A DNA stretch of 50,853 nucleotides from Polyangiaceae bacterium (GTDB lineage Bacteria > Myxococcota_A > Polyangia > Polyangiales > Polyangiaceae): contig JADLAB010000047.1 of assembly GCA_020848455.1 (NCBI GenBank), positions 1 to 50,853 on the forward strand, in the 5' to 3' direction. The translations under genes and the position numbers were made by a program. The notes under the pieces are model-generated. The model was not told where the DNA came from, did no database searches, and saw nothing but the letters and a program-made list of their open reading frames with translations. Positions 18,591-26,904 of the stretch are shown here, in pieces. Within the stretch, counting starts at the first letter, position 1; each line of letters begins with the position of its first letter.

Positions 18591-18982
18591 CGGAGTCGGG
18601 CGAGAGGAGGCGCGGAGTGACGCAGCGGCAGGCACGCTGGTTCGACGTGCGAGAGGCCGATTTCGGTGTGAAGCGTACTACGGAAAGATCGCATATTCCT
18701 TCAACAAAGTTCCGACTGCCCGGCTTTGAATGAAGCGCCGCGAAAGCACGTCCAAGATTCCTGCCCTCGAGGCGCCACAACTGCGCCGGGGCCGTTCCAG
18801 CCCCGGGCGGCGCCCGACCCGCGTCGCACGAAACGGTAGGCCGACACGGGCGACGGGCGCCAGGCTTCGGGAGGGAGAGCGGGAGGCCACGGGGATCCAC
18901 GCCGCGGCCTCTGCGCCTGAAGCCGGAAGCTCGTAGCCCGGAGCCACCGGCATGCTGGGAGCCGGGTTTCCTGCCAGCGACC
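18591..18982. other. Intergenic region between kinase and fabH genes
   Basis: No gene is supported here. An AT-richer patch at 18675-18715 (around CATATTCCTTCAACAAAG) is the likeliest promoter area for the leftward kinase gene. On the minus strand TTGAAG and, 18 bases on, TAGTAC are a weak hexamer pair. The rest is GC-rich with the heptad repeat listed separately. Confidence 0.4.
18911..18945. repeat. Degenerate 7-bp tandem repeat (CGGAGCC class)
   Basis: Five heptads in exact phase: CTGCGCC, TGAAGCC, GGAAGCT, CGTAGCC, CGGAGCC. The last two units match CGGAGCC/TGTAGCC in the inverted repeat at 7533-7560, showing the same repeat family at a second place. It lies about 70 bp upstream of the fabH start. 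Confidence 0.55.
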
Positions 18983-19011
18983 TTGAAAGCGCGGGTCGGG
19001 CGGGGCATGAA
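18983..19011 (+). promoter_or_regulatory. Candidate leaderless promoter of fabH-like gene
   Basis: TTGAAA (18983-18988), a 17-bp spacer and CATGAA (19006-19011) make a plausible sigma-70 promoter: -35 matches 5 of 6, -10 only 3 of 6. The predicted start, 7 bases after the -10, coincides with the ATG at 19018. No ribosome-binding site precedes that ATG, which fits a leaderless mRNA. Confidence 0.4.
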
Positions 19012-19017
19012 CGCGGG

Positions 19018-20013
19018 ATGCAAAGGTCTGCCATCCTCGGGGTCGGCCACCACGTGCCCGACAAGGTCGTGACGAACCACGACCTCGCCAAGCTCATGCC
19101 CACCACGGACGAGTGGATCGTCCAGCGAACCGGCATCAAGGAGCGGCGCTACGCCGAGGACGGCGTCGGCGCGAGCGACCTCGCCGTGCCGGCCTGTCAC
19201 ATGGCGCTCGAGCGCGCCGGGCTCGAGGTGAAGGACGTCGATGCCATCGTGTTCGCGACCCTGAGCCCGGACGTGCAGTTTCCCGGCAGCGGGTGCTTCC
19301 TGCAGCGCAAGCTAGGCCTGCCCGGCGTGCCGGCCATGGACGTCCGCAACCAGTGCTCGGGCTTCCTCTACGGCCTCAGCGTGGCCGACGCGTGGGTGCG
19401 GGTCGGGCAGTTCCGGCACGTGCTCGTGGTGGGCGCGGAGGTGCACTCGACCGGCGTGGAGTTCACCGAGCGCGGCCGCGACGTGGCGGTCATCTTCGGC
19501 GACGGCGCCGGAGCGGCGGTCGTGGGGCCGAGCGACCGCGACGAGCGGGGCATCTTCTCGATTCGCCTGCACGCGGACGGCAAGGGCGCCGAGGACCTCT
19601 GGATCCCGGCGCCGGCGAGCCGCCACATGCCGCGCATCACCCACGAGATGCTCGATCAAGGCCTGCAGTGGCCGCACATGAAGGGCAAGCAGGTGTTCCG
19701 CTGGGCCGTGGAGAAGATGCCCGAGGTGGCGCGCGAGGTGCTCGACGCGGCGGGGTGGAAGACCGAGGACGTAGACCTCTTCGTGCCGCACCAGGCCAAC
19801 ATGCGCATCAACCAGATGGTGGCCATGAACCTCGGCATCCCCGCCGACAAGACGGTGCACAACATCGAGCGCTACGGCAACACGACGGCCGCGACGATCC
19901 CGATCGGCCTCTCGGAGGCCTACGCCGAGGGACGCCTGAAGGGCGGCGCGCGCGTCCTCATGGCCGCGTTCGGCAGTGGCTACACGTGGGCGGGCGCCGT
20001 CGCACGGTTCTGA
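19018..20013 (+). CDS. fabH: 3-oxoacyl-ACP synthase III (KAS III, FabH family)
   Basis: The 331-residue protein has the KAS III layout and length. The catalytic triad is visible: Cys113 in RNQCSGFLYGL, His258 in VPHQANMRI and Asn288 in RYGNTTAATIPI. The C-terminal AAFGSGYTWAGAVARF is canonical. FabH condenses acetyl-CoA (or another primer) with malonyl-ACP to start fatty acid synthesis in the cytoplasm. It is not in a fatty acid gene cluster here, so it may be an extra KAS III with a different primer or a role outside fatty acid synthesis. Met at 19018 begins the canonical RSAILGVGHHVPDKVVTN start. Its TGA abuts the stop codon of the convergent nucleotidase gene with no base between. Confidence 0.93.
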   Translation: MQRSAILGVGHHVPDKVVTNHDLAKLMPTTDEWIVQRTGIKERRYAEDGVGASDLAVPACHMALERAGLEVKDVDAIVFATLSPDVQFPGSGCFLQRKLGLPGVPAMDVRNQCSGFLYGLSVADAWVRVGQFRHVLVVGAEVHSTGVEFTERGRDVAVIFGDGAGAAVVGPSDRDERGIFSIRLHADGKGAEDLWIPAPASRHMPRITHEMLDQGLQWPHMKGKQVFRWAVEKMPEVAREVLDAAGWKTEDVDLFVPHQANMRINQMVAMNLGIPADKTVHNIERYGNTTAATIPIGLSEAYAEGRLKGGARVLMAAFGSGYTWAGAVARF

Positions 20014-21507
20014 TCACTTGTCGCGCGGCGCTGCGTCGAGCACGGGATCGTGCGGCAGGCTCTGGCGCGGGGACCGCACGAAGGCGAAGGGCGTCGCCCA
20101 GAGCAGGTTCGAGACGCGCGAGGTGTAGACGTCGGCGTAGCGCTCGATCTGGCGGGCGAGCTGGCTCTTGTCGTTGCCGGCGCGCATGAGCAGGCCCCAG
20201 CGGTGGTTCAAGACACCCGCGGCGGCCCCGGCGAGCGGCGCGATGCGATCGTCGAGCGCCGTGATCCCGGCGCGCAGGCGCCCCACCTCGCGCGTGAGGG
20301 TCTCGACCGAGGCCTCGACGGGCGGCCCGTAGCGCTCGCGCTTGCGCTGCAGGAGCAGCCGCAGGCGGTAGTAGCGGGCCTCGAGCCCCTCCTTGTCGCG
20401 CATCAGCGCCGCGAGCTCCGCCTGCCCGGCGCGCGAGGCCTCGACCGCGGCGAGCTCGTCCTCGAGCTCGCGCACGATGAGGCCGGTGCGCCAGCGCAGG
20501 ACGCTCTTCGTCACGTGCACGTCGCCGTACATGTGGTCGCCGAGGTAGAGGATCTCGTCGCCGGACACGCCGAGGTGCGACTCGAGCCGGGCGGCGTGGC
20601 CGCCGAAGTAGCAGCCTCCGCTCTTGAGGGGGCCGACCACCGGCCGCAGGAGCCCGTCCGGGCTCACCACCTCGAGCAGGGGCGCCCGCAGCGCGAAGAA
20701 CTCGGGCTTGCGCGCGGCGACCACCGTGAGCTCGAACAGCTCCGGCCAGCGCATGCCCTCCGGCAGGAAGCGCTCGACCGCGTAGCGCATCATCGCGTCG
20801 GTGTAGGCCCACTCGCTGTTCGTCACGAGCAGCAGCTTCTTGCCCGAGTGGCGCTGGTCGAGCAGCGCCAGCACCGTGTCGGCGTCGGCGTCGACGAAGC
20901 GCGCGGGGTCCCCGACGATCTCGGCCTTGAGCGCGCCCTCGAGGTGGGTCCGGTCGATGTGGTCGCGCACGAGCTGGTGGAGCTCGCGGTAGCCGAGGGG
21001 CCCGCTCGGCGCGCGCACCGCCCCGAGCGCGCCGGCGTCGAGGCGGTCGACGAGCTGCGCGTACATGCAGCCCTCGGAGAGCGAGAAGAGCGTGTTGAGG
21101 AAGGACCAGCGGTCCCGCGCCAGATCGACCATCGTGCGGGCGTAGCGCGCGCGGAGCTCCTCGTACGGCATGGGCCGGCTGCCGTGGTAGGCGGCCTTCA
21201 CGTAGCCGAAGCGATTCACCTTGAGCACGTTGCCGTGCTCGGTGTCGACGACGAGCCCACGCATCACGAGCTCCGGATCGAACTCGAGATCGTCCACGGG
21301 ACAGCCCGTCTCGGCGAGGCGCGCCCGCAGGTGCTCGTAGGCGCGCCTCTCCCAGTCGACCACGCGGTAGTGGACCAGCGTGTAGTCCATGTCGTAGCCG
21401 ACGACCTTGATGGCCCGGAGGTTGAGCGTGCGGTTGCAGTACACGCCGCGCCCCGGCGGCGGGGCGTAGGCGTCGAAGAGGGCGGCGTCGGCGGCACGGT
21501 CGACCAT
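20014..21507 (-). CDS. HAD-superfamily 5'-nucleotidase (purine/IMP-GMP type)
   Basis: The 497-residue protein carries the HAD signature GYDMDYTLVHY near residue 37, the LLLVTNSEWAYTDAMM segment (motif II) and ILYLGDHMYGDVHVTKS (acidic motif IV). This is the pattern and size of the HAD-IG 5'-nucleotidase family, which removes phosphate from purine mononucleotides in the cytosol. The region around 380-470 is a predicted coiled, Arg/Leu-rich cap (RYYRLRLLLQRKRERYG). The ATG at 21507 gives the usual short N-terminus before VYCNRTLNLRAIKVVGYD. It diverges from the MutS-like gene across 137 bp. Substrate is inferred from the family. Confidence 0.9.
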   Translation of the reverse strand: MVDRAADAALFDAYAPPPGRGVYCNRTLNLRAIKVVGYDMDYTLVHYRVVDWERRAYEHLRARLAETGCPVDDLEFDPELVMRGLVVDTEHGNVLKVNRFGYVKAAYHGSRPMPYEELRARYARTMVDLARDRWSFLNTLFSLSEGCMYAQLVDRLDAGALGAVRAPSGPLGYRELHQLVRDHIDRTHLEGALKAEIVGDPARFVDADADTVLALLDQRHSGKKLLLVTNSEWAYTDAMMRYAVERFLPEGMRWPELFELTVVAARKPEFFALRAPLLEVVSPDGLLRPVVGPLKSGGCYFGGHAARLESHLGVSGDEILYLGDHMYGDVHVTKSVLRWRTGLIVRELEDELAAVEASRAGQAELAALMRDKEGLEARYYRLRLLLQRKRERYGPPVEASVETLTREVGRLRAGITALDDRIAPLAGAAAGVLNHRWGLLMRAGNDKSQLARQIERYADVYTSRVSNLLWATPFAFVRSPRQSLPHDPVLDAAPRDK

Positions 21508-21644
21508 GGCAGCGCGCAATCTCGGGCGAGTCGGCGCGCGCCGCAAGCGCCCGCGCGAGCCGGTCGGCGCGCGCACCCCCCTGGGAGCACGGGTTCGTAG
21601 TAGACAGGCGGTCGGCGCGCGCCCACGCCGCGCCACCGACCCCG

Positions 21645-23540
21645 GTGAGCTCCCCAGCAGACGACCCACAGGCCCATTACGGCGCGCGCCGCGAGGCGCT
21701 GCTGCGCGAAGGGGCGGAGCTCGACCGGCGCGACCTGCGCCTGAGCTGGCTCCGCGGCGTCGGGCTCCTCGCCACCGTGGGCGGGGCGATCGGCGTCGCG
21801 GCGCTGAAGGAGCCGCTCGGGTGGCTCGGCGTCGCGGCCGTCGGCGCTGCCTTCGTCGCCTTCGTCGTCCAGCACGCGCGCGTCGCCACGCGCCAGTTCG
21901 ATCTGCGCTGGCGGCTCGAGCTGTGCACCCGGGCGCAGGCCCGCCTCGAGGGGCGCTTCCGCAGCGCCGAGCAACGGGGCGATCGCTTCGTCGCCGCGGC
22001 GCATCCCTACGCGGAGGACCTCGACCTCTTCGGAGCTGGGTCGCTGTTCGAGCAGCTGAACACCACCGAGACCCGGGCCGCCGAGGAGCGTTGCGCCGGC
22101 TTGCTCCTCGCCCCGGCGCCCCCGGAGACCGTGCACGCCCGGCAGCGCGCCGTGCGCGAGCTCGCCGCAGCGGTAGCCCTCCGCGAGGAGCTCGCGCTCG
22201 AGGGGCGGCGCGTCGGACGCGGCGCCGGCCCGACCCCGGCCTTCGACGCGTGGCTCGCGGCAGCGCCGCCCGCGCGGCCGAGCGACCGGCTCGCCCTCGC
22301 GCTCTCGGCCGTGCTCGGCTGCCTCACGGTGGGCCTGCTCGTCGCACAGGCGTACACGACCGGGCTCGCGCGGTACGCCGGGCTCACGGCGGCGGCGCAG
22401 CTGCTGCTCGTCTACGCGCGGCGACCCCGCCTCGAGGCCGCCATCTCGCCCGTGTGCGACCGCGCCAACCCGCTCGGGCGCTACGCACGCCTCGTGGCCG
22501 TCGCCGAGCGCGCGCGCTTCGAGGACGAGACCCTGACGGCACTCGTGGCGCCGCTCGCCGCCCGCGACGGTTCGCGCCGCGCGTCGCAGCACATGGCGCG
22601 CCTCGAGACCCTGGTGGGCCTCGCCGCGGCGCGCCACAACGCCATCGGGCACTTCCTGCTCAACGTCTTGTGCGGCTGGGACGCGTGGTGCGCCCACGGC
22701 CTCGACGCCTGGCGACGCGCGCACGGACCGCGCGTGGGGAGCTGGCTCGCGGCCCTCGCGGACCTCGAGGCGCTCGCCTGCCTCGGCACCTACGCCCACG
22801 ACCACCCCCACTTCGCCTGGCCGCTCGTCGAGTGCCAGCGGGGCGACGACGGCCGCGTGGTCGGGCGCTTCGAGGCGCGCGAGCTGGCCCACCCGCTCCT
22901 CGCGGCGCGCGGTGCGGTCGCGAACGACGTCGCGCTCACGGCGAGCCAGCCGGCGCTCATGATCACCGGGTCGAACATGTCCGGCAAGAGCACCCTGCTG
23001 CGGAGCGTCGGCGTCGCGGCGGTCATGGCCCAGGCCGGTCTGCCGGTCTTCGCGCGCTCGCTCGCCATGGGGCCGCTCGCGGTCCGGCCGAGCATCCGGG
23101 TCGCCGACTCGCTCGACGAGGGGGCGAGCCGCTTCTTCCGCGAGGTGGAGAAGCTGAAGCGCGTGGTGGACAGCCTGGAACCCGACGAAGACGGACGCGC
23201 GACGCCCGTCCTCTTCCTGCTCGACGAGGTCCTCCACGGCACGAACTCGCGCGAGCGCATCCTCGGCGCGAGCGCCGTGGTGCGCGAGCTCGTGCGGCGC
23301 GGGGCGATCGGCGCCGCGTCGTCCCACGACCTCGGGCTCGTGCGCCTCGAGAGCGAGACCGGCGGGCGCGTGCGCAACACCCACTTCGAGGACCACATCG
23401 AGGCCGGCAAGATGGTGTTCGACTACCGCATGCGCCCGGGCCCGGTCGCCACCTCGAACGCCCTGCGCCTGATGCGCGCCGTGGGGCTCGACCTCGACTA
23501 CGGGGACGACGCGGCGGCGGCGCCGGCCGGCGACGCGTAG
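21645..23540 (+). CDS. Membrane-anchored MutS-family ATPase
   Basis: The 631-residue protein ends in a MutS ATPase domain: Walker A GSNMSGKSTLLRS (about residues 442-454), FFREVEKLKRVV, Walker B FLLDEVLHGTNSRER, and SSHDLGLVRLE. The N-terminal half lacks MutS mismatch-binding domains. It instead has hydrophobic stretches at about 36-70 (a helical hairpin) and 222-265, so it is probably bound to the inner membrane. This matches poorly characterised MutS-related proteins with about 600 residues, whose role is unknown and is unlikely to be classical mismatch repair. Start is a GTG, giving MSSPADDPQAHYGARREALL. It diverges from the nucleotidase gene. Confidence 0.88.
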   Translation: MSSPADDPQAHYGARREALLREGAELDRRDLRLSWLRGVGLLATVGGAIGVAALKEPLGWLGVAAVGAAFVAFVVQHARVATRQFDLRWRLELCTRAQARLEGRFRSAEQRGDRFVAAAHPYAEDLDLFGAGSLFEQLNTTETRAAEERCAGLLLAPAPPETVHARQRAVRELAAAVALREELALEGRRVGRGAGPTPAFDAWLAAAPPARPSDRLALALSAVLGCLTVGLLVAQAYTTGLARYAGLTAAAQLLLVYARRPRLEAAISPVCDRANPLGRYARLVAVAERARFEDETLTALVAPLAARDGSRRASQHMARLETLVGLAAARHNAIGHFLLNVLCGWDAWCAHGLDAWRRAHGPRVGSWLAALADLEALACLGTYAHDHPHFAWPLVECQRGDDGRVVGRFEARELAHPLLAARGAVANDVALTASQPALMITGSNMSGKSTLLRSVGVAAVMAQAGLPVFARSLAMGPLAVRPSIRVADSLDEGASRFFREVEKLKRVVDSLEPDEDGRATPVLFLLDEVLHGTNSRERILGASAVVRELVRRGAIGAASSHDLGLVRLESETGGRVRNTHFEDHIEAGKMVFDYRMRPGPVATSNALRLMRAVGLDLDYGDDAAAAPAGDA

Positions 23541-23650
23541 GGGCGAGGCTCGGAGGCGACCGGCCGCCGGCGGGATGTGCTTGATGCACGGGCTGGGCGC
23601 GCGTAGGCGTGGGAGCTTGCGGCGTCGCGAGCGACGCCCGTGTCGATGCC

Positions 23651-24067
23651 ATGTCCCGCTCCCTCCGTATCGCCCTCGCCTTCTGCCTCGCGGCGCTCCC
23701 CCCGGCCCTCGCGGGCTGCGACTCCGAGACCGCGAGCTCGCAGCTCTCCACCGATGGCGGTGGCGGGAGCGACGACCGCTTCCACCCCCCGCCGAACGGC
23801 GTGAAGGTGGCGGAGGCCACGGCCTGCGCCGCGCTCCACGCCGCGCTGCAGGACAACGCCCTGGCGCTCGGCTGCACGAGCACCATCCGTCCCTGCCCCG
23901 ACCTCGTGCGCAGCGAGTTCGGCGCCGAGTGCCTGCAATACGACGACGGCACCGTGCAGGCGTGCGTCGCCTTCTACGACGCCACCACGAGCTGCGACGA
24001 CTTCGGCAGCCCGCTCGCGTGCGCGGTGGTCGCCTACACCCAGAGCGCCCCCGCAGGCTGCCCGTGA
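23651..24067 (+). CDS. Small Cys-rich lipoprotein, unknown function
   Basis: The 138-residue product starts MSRSLRIALAFCLAALPPALAGC, a signal peptide with an LAGC lipobox. The mature part has a Gly/Ser-rich spacer and about eight Cys residues, evenly spread (ACAALH, LGCTS, RPCPD, ECLQY, ACVAFY, SCDDF, LACAVV, GCP). This pattern suggests several disulfides outside the cytoplasm. No family recognised. An in-frame ATG lies 14 codons upstream, but the chosen start puts a normal signal peptide first. It lies between the MutS-like and transglycosylase genes, all on the plus strand. Confidence 0.72.
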   Translation: MSRSLRIALAFCLAALPPALAGCDSETASSQLSTDGGGGSDDRFHPPPNGVKVAEATACAALHAALQDNALALGCTSTIRPCPDLVRSEFGAECLQYDDGTVQACVAFYDATTSCDDFGSPLACAVVAYTQSAPAGCP

Positions 24068-24191
24068 CGTCTGCCCCGTCGACCGCCGGCGCGCGCCTGT
24101 CAATGGGGGAAACGCCAGGCCGGCGACGGCGTGCGCAAACGTGCAGGTCCCTGTGGCGGCCGGCTCGCGATTTGTGGATGCTCGGGGCCGC

Positions 24192-26858
24192 ATGAAGCGC
24201 AAGCGCGTCCTCGGCATCGTCGCCGTGAGCCTCGTGGCCCTCGGCACGATCGTCGCGGCCTCCCCGGGCCTGCGGCGCAAGCTCGCCGCGGCCGCGCGCG
24301 CCTTCGGCGATCCGGGGCTCGTGTACCCGCCGTCGCTCGCGACGAGCTGCGGTCCCGCCGAGGAGAACCCGCTCGTCATCGACCGCACGCTGGCGCGCGA
24401 GCACAGCCCGATCGACCCGTCCGACGACACCGAGAGCCCCGACCTCACCGGCATCGGCGACCTCCGGCCGGCCGATCTGCCGGTCGAGGTCACGCGCCGC
24501 GCGCTCCGCTTCGCGAAGTTCTTCGGTAAGAATGCCGTCGGCCGCGAGACCTTCCTCACCCGCTACCGCCGGGCCGGCAAGTACCGGCGCGAGATGGAGC
24601 GCGAGCTGCGCGAGGCCGGGCTGCCGGACGATCTCGTGTGGGTCGCGGCCATCGAGAGCGGCTTCGACCCGCGGGCCGGCTCGACCGCAGGCGCCTCCGG
24701 CATCTGGCAGTTCATGCCGGAGACGGGCGCCCTCTACGGTCTGGAGCAGTCGAGGTGGCTCGACGAGCGGCGCAGCTTGCGCCGCGCCACGGCCGCGGCG
24801 GTGGCGCACCTGCGCGATCTCCACGAGCGGCTCGGGCGCTGGGATCTGGTGCTGGCGGCCTACAACGCCGGCTACTCGGCCGTGCTGCGGGCCCTCGAGG
24901 AGTACGAGGAGCTGCGCAAGCGCGCGCCCAAGGAGGACGCCCCCACCGGCCCTGGACGCTTCAGCGACCTCGCGCAGGCGGGCCTGCTCCCCGACGAGAC
25001 GACCGACTATGTGCCGAAGATCGTCGGCTTCGCGCTCGTGGCCGCGAACCTGGCGCGCTTCGACCTCGACGAGACGGCCGCAGCGGACCCGCTCGATCTG
25101 AGCGAGCTCACGGTGCCCGAGGGAACGCCGCTGCGCGCCGTGGCCCGCGCCGGCGGGGTGTCGCTCGCGAGCCTGCGCGATCTGAACCCGGAGCTGCTGC
25201 GCGATCGCACGCCCCCGGAGGGCGGGGGCTACACCATCCTCGTGCCGGCCGAGCGCTACGAGCAGATCCGCGCCGCGCTGCCGGCGTACCTCGACAACCT
25301 CGTCCTGTCCGTGGACGATTCCGAGCCGACGCCGGGCGAGACGCGGCTCGGGGCGAACGGCGACTTCATCACCGTGTACGGCGGCCGCCGACCCGGACAC
25401 CTCGGGCTCAACCGGCTGCCCGCGTTCCCGGTGCCGGGTACGCCCGCGGCCGGGGCGTCCGCCGCGCTGCGTCCGCGCGGGCCCATCGAGCATATCCTGC
25501 CGACCGGGCTCGGGGACCTCGACGTGGGCTGGCGCGCGGAGCCCGACGACCCCTTTGCGCTGTTCGCCCGCAACGCGCGCCAGGCCAAGACCCACGCCGA
25601 CGCGCGCGCGCTCGCCGGCGAGCTCGCCTTCCTCAAGAGCGACGCCCCGGTGAAGCTCGCCGAGCTGCCGTTCCTGACGCAGAAGCTCGCCGGCGGCGTC
25701 GAGCTGCGCATGCGCCGCGACGCCTCGGCGCCGCGGGTCGCCATCACCGTGCGCGCCGGAGGCGAGCCCCAGAGCCTCGATCCGCAGGCGCTCGAGGGTC
25801 ACGCGGCCGACGTGCGGTACACCGACACCGTCAAGAGCAGCGACCTCGATCTCGGCCTCGCCCTCGCCGTCGGTCGGCTCGGCCTCGCGCTCGCGGCCGG
25901 ACGCAGTAGCCCGGTGGCGGCGCTGCGCCACGAGCTTGGCGCCTACCGGCGGCGGCGGCTGGAGAGTCTGCCGGCCGGCGCGGCGTGGCGGGCCCTCGGC
26001 GAGGCGATGTTCCCGGTCGGCGACGCAGGCGGCGGCCGCGTGCTCGCGCCCGACCCGGTCGAGCAGAGCACCTTCGTGGGCGGCTTCTTGCTCGCCGAGC
26101 TGGCGGCGCGCCACGCCGCGAGCGCGGCGTCGATCACGCTCGTCGGCGACTTCGACCCGGCGACGGCCACCACGCTCGTGCAAAAAGCGCTGGCTGCGCT
26201 CGGCACGGGCCCGAGCCACGGGCTAGACCAGATCGAGGCGCGCAGCGGCAAGCGCCCGGTCGTGGTCGTGGGCGACGACAAGGCTCGCGACACGCGCGCG
26301 CTGTTCGGCTGGGTGGGTCCCGGCCTGGGCGTCGAGGGCGAGATCGCGGCGCGCCTCGCGCTCGAGATCCTCGCCGGCAAGAAGGACCCGGTGCTCGGTC
26401 GCACGCTCCTCGCGCGCGGCCTGGCCACCGCCGTGCACGCCCACGTCGACCTCGCCCCCGACGCGAACGCGCTCGTCATCGAGGTCGTCGCGCCCGAGAG
26501 CGCGGACGTGGGCGCGATCGACGCCGAGCTCGAGCACGCCATCGCGCCGCTCGCCGAGCGCGGTCCGAGCACGCTCGAGCTCGCGATCGCCAAGGCGATG
26601 TTGCGCTACCGCCTGAACGAGCTCGCCAAGCGCGCCGACCCGGCGGTCGAGCCGCACGACTCGAACCTCGACGGCCGGCTGTGGCGGAGCCTCGCGCCCG
26701 GCGTGCTCGAGCGCGAGCTCGCGGCCTGCGACAAGGCCGGACCGGCGGCGGTGCGCGACGCCTTCCGCAAGCAGCTCGCGCCGCTCCGGCGCTTCGCGGT
26801 CGCGATCGCCGCTCCGAAGGCCGCCGCCCCGGACGACGCGCCGCGCCCGAAAGACTGA
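24192..26858 (+). CDS. Lytic transglycosylase (SLT/MltD-like) fused to a degenerate M16-like domain
   Basis: The 888-residue protein begins MKRKRVLGIVAVSLVALGTIV, a signal anchor or signal peptide. Residues about 115-265 are a lytic transglycosylase: AAIESGFDPRAGSTAGASGI with catalytic Glu near 154, WQFMPETGALYGL and VLAAYNAGYSAV. These enzymes cut peptidoglycan. Residues about 305-365 resemble a LysM or LysM-like module (VPEGTPLRAVARAGGVSLAS, LNPELL, ILVP). Residues about 490-870 follow the fold pattern of M16 peptidases (ITLVGDFDPATATTLVQKAL, LLARGLATAVHAHVD) but lack the inverted zinc motif HxxEH, so this part is probably non-catalytic. The fusion suggests wall cleavage joined to a protein-binding scaffold. 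Confidence 0.85.
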   Translation: MKRKRVLGIVAVSLVALGTIVAASPGLRRKLAAAARAFGDPGLVYPPSLATSCGPAEENPLVIDRTLAREHSPIDPSDDTESPDLTGIGDLRPADLPVEVTRRALRFAKFFGKNAVGRETFLTRYRRAGKYRREMERELREAGLPDDLVWVAAIESGFDPRAGSTAGASGIWQFMPETGALYGLEQSRWLDERRSLRRATAAAVAHLRDLHERLGRWDLVLAAYNAGYSAVLRALEEYEELRKRAPKEDAPTGPGRFSDLAQAGLLPDETTDYVPKIVGFALVAANLARFDLDETAAADPLDLSELTVPEGTPLRAVARAGGVSLASLRDLNPELLRDRTPPEGGGYTILVPAERYEQIRAALPAYLDNLVLSVDDSEPTPGETRLGANGDFITVYGGRRPGHLGLNRLPAFPVPGTPAAGASAALRPRGPIEHILPTGLGDLDVGWRAEPDDPFALFARNARQAKTHADARALAGELAFLKSDAPVKLAELPFLTQKLAGGVELRMRRDASAPRVAITVRAGGEPQSLDPQALEGHAADVRYTDTVKSSDLDLGLALAVGRLGLALAAGRSSPVAALRHELGAYRRRRLESLPAGAAWRALGEAMFPVGDAGGGRVLAPDPVEQSTFVGGFLLAELAARHAASAASITLVGDFDPATATTLVQKALAALGTGPSHGLDQIEARSGKRPVVVVGDDKARDTRALFGWVGPGLGVEGEIAARLALEILAGKKDPVLGRTLLARGLATAVHAHVDLAPDANALVIEVVAPESADVGAIDAELEHAIAPLAERGPSTLELAIAKAMLRYRLNELAKRADPAVEPHDSNLDGRLWRSLAPGVLERELAACDKAGPAAVRDAFRKQLAPLRRFAVAIAAPKAAAPDDAPRPKD

Positions 26859-26869
26859 GCGCGCGACCA

Positions 26870-26890
26870 CCGCGGCGGCACCGCCCGCGG
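26870..26890. terminator. GC-rich hairpin between convergent genes
   Basis: CCGCGG at 26870-26875 is repeated as its own complement at 26885-26890, giving a 6-bp stem around a 9-base loop. It lies in the 46-bp gap between the transglycosylase (plus) and M61-like (minus) genes. No T tract, so terminator activity is only possible. Confidence 0.3.
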
Positions 26891-26904
26891 GGCTCGGCCG
26901 GCGC

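Noticed and set aside
18679-18714. Half-sites ACGGAA and AAGTTCCG resembling the 318-336 palindrome
   Set aside because: They are 20 or more bases apart and not arranged as in the full site; probably chance.
21264-26219. Very long open frame on the minus strand over the MutS-like and transglycosylase genes
   Set aside because: It is antisense to genes with clear motifs and encodes Arg/Glu/His-biased sequence without domains, as expected from high-GC DNA.
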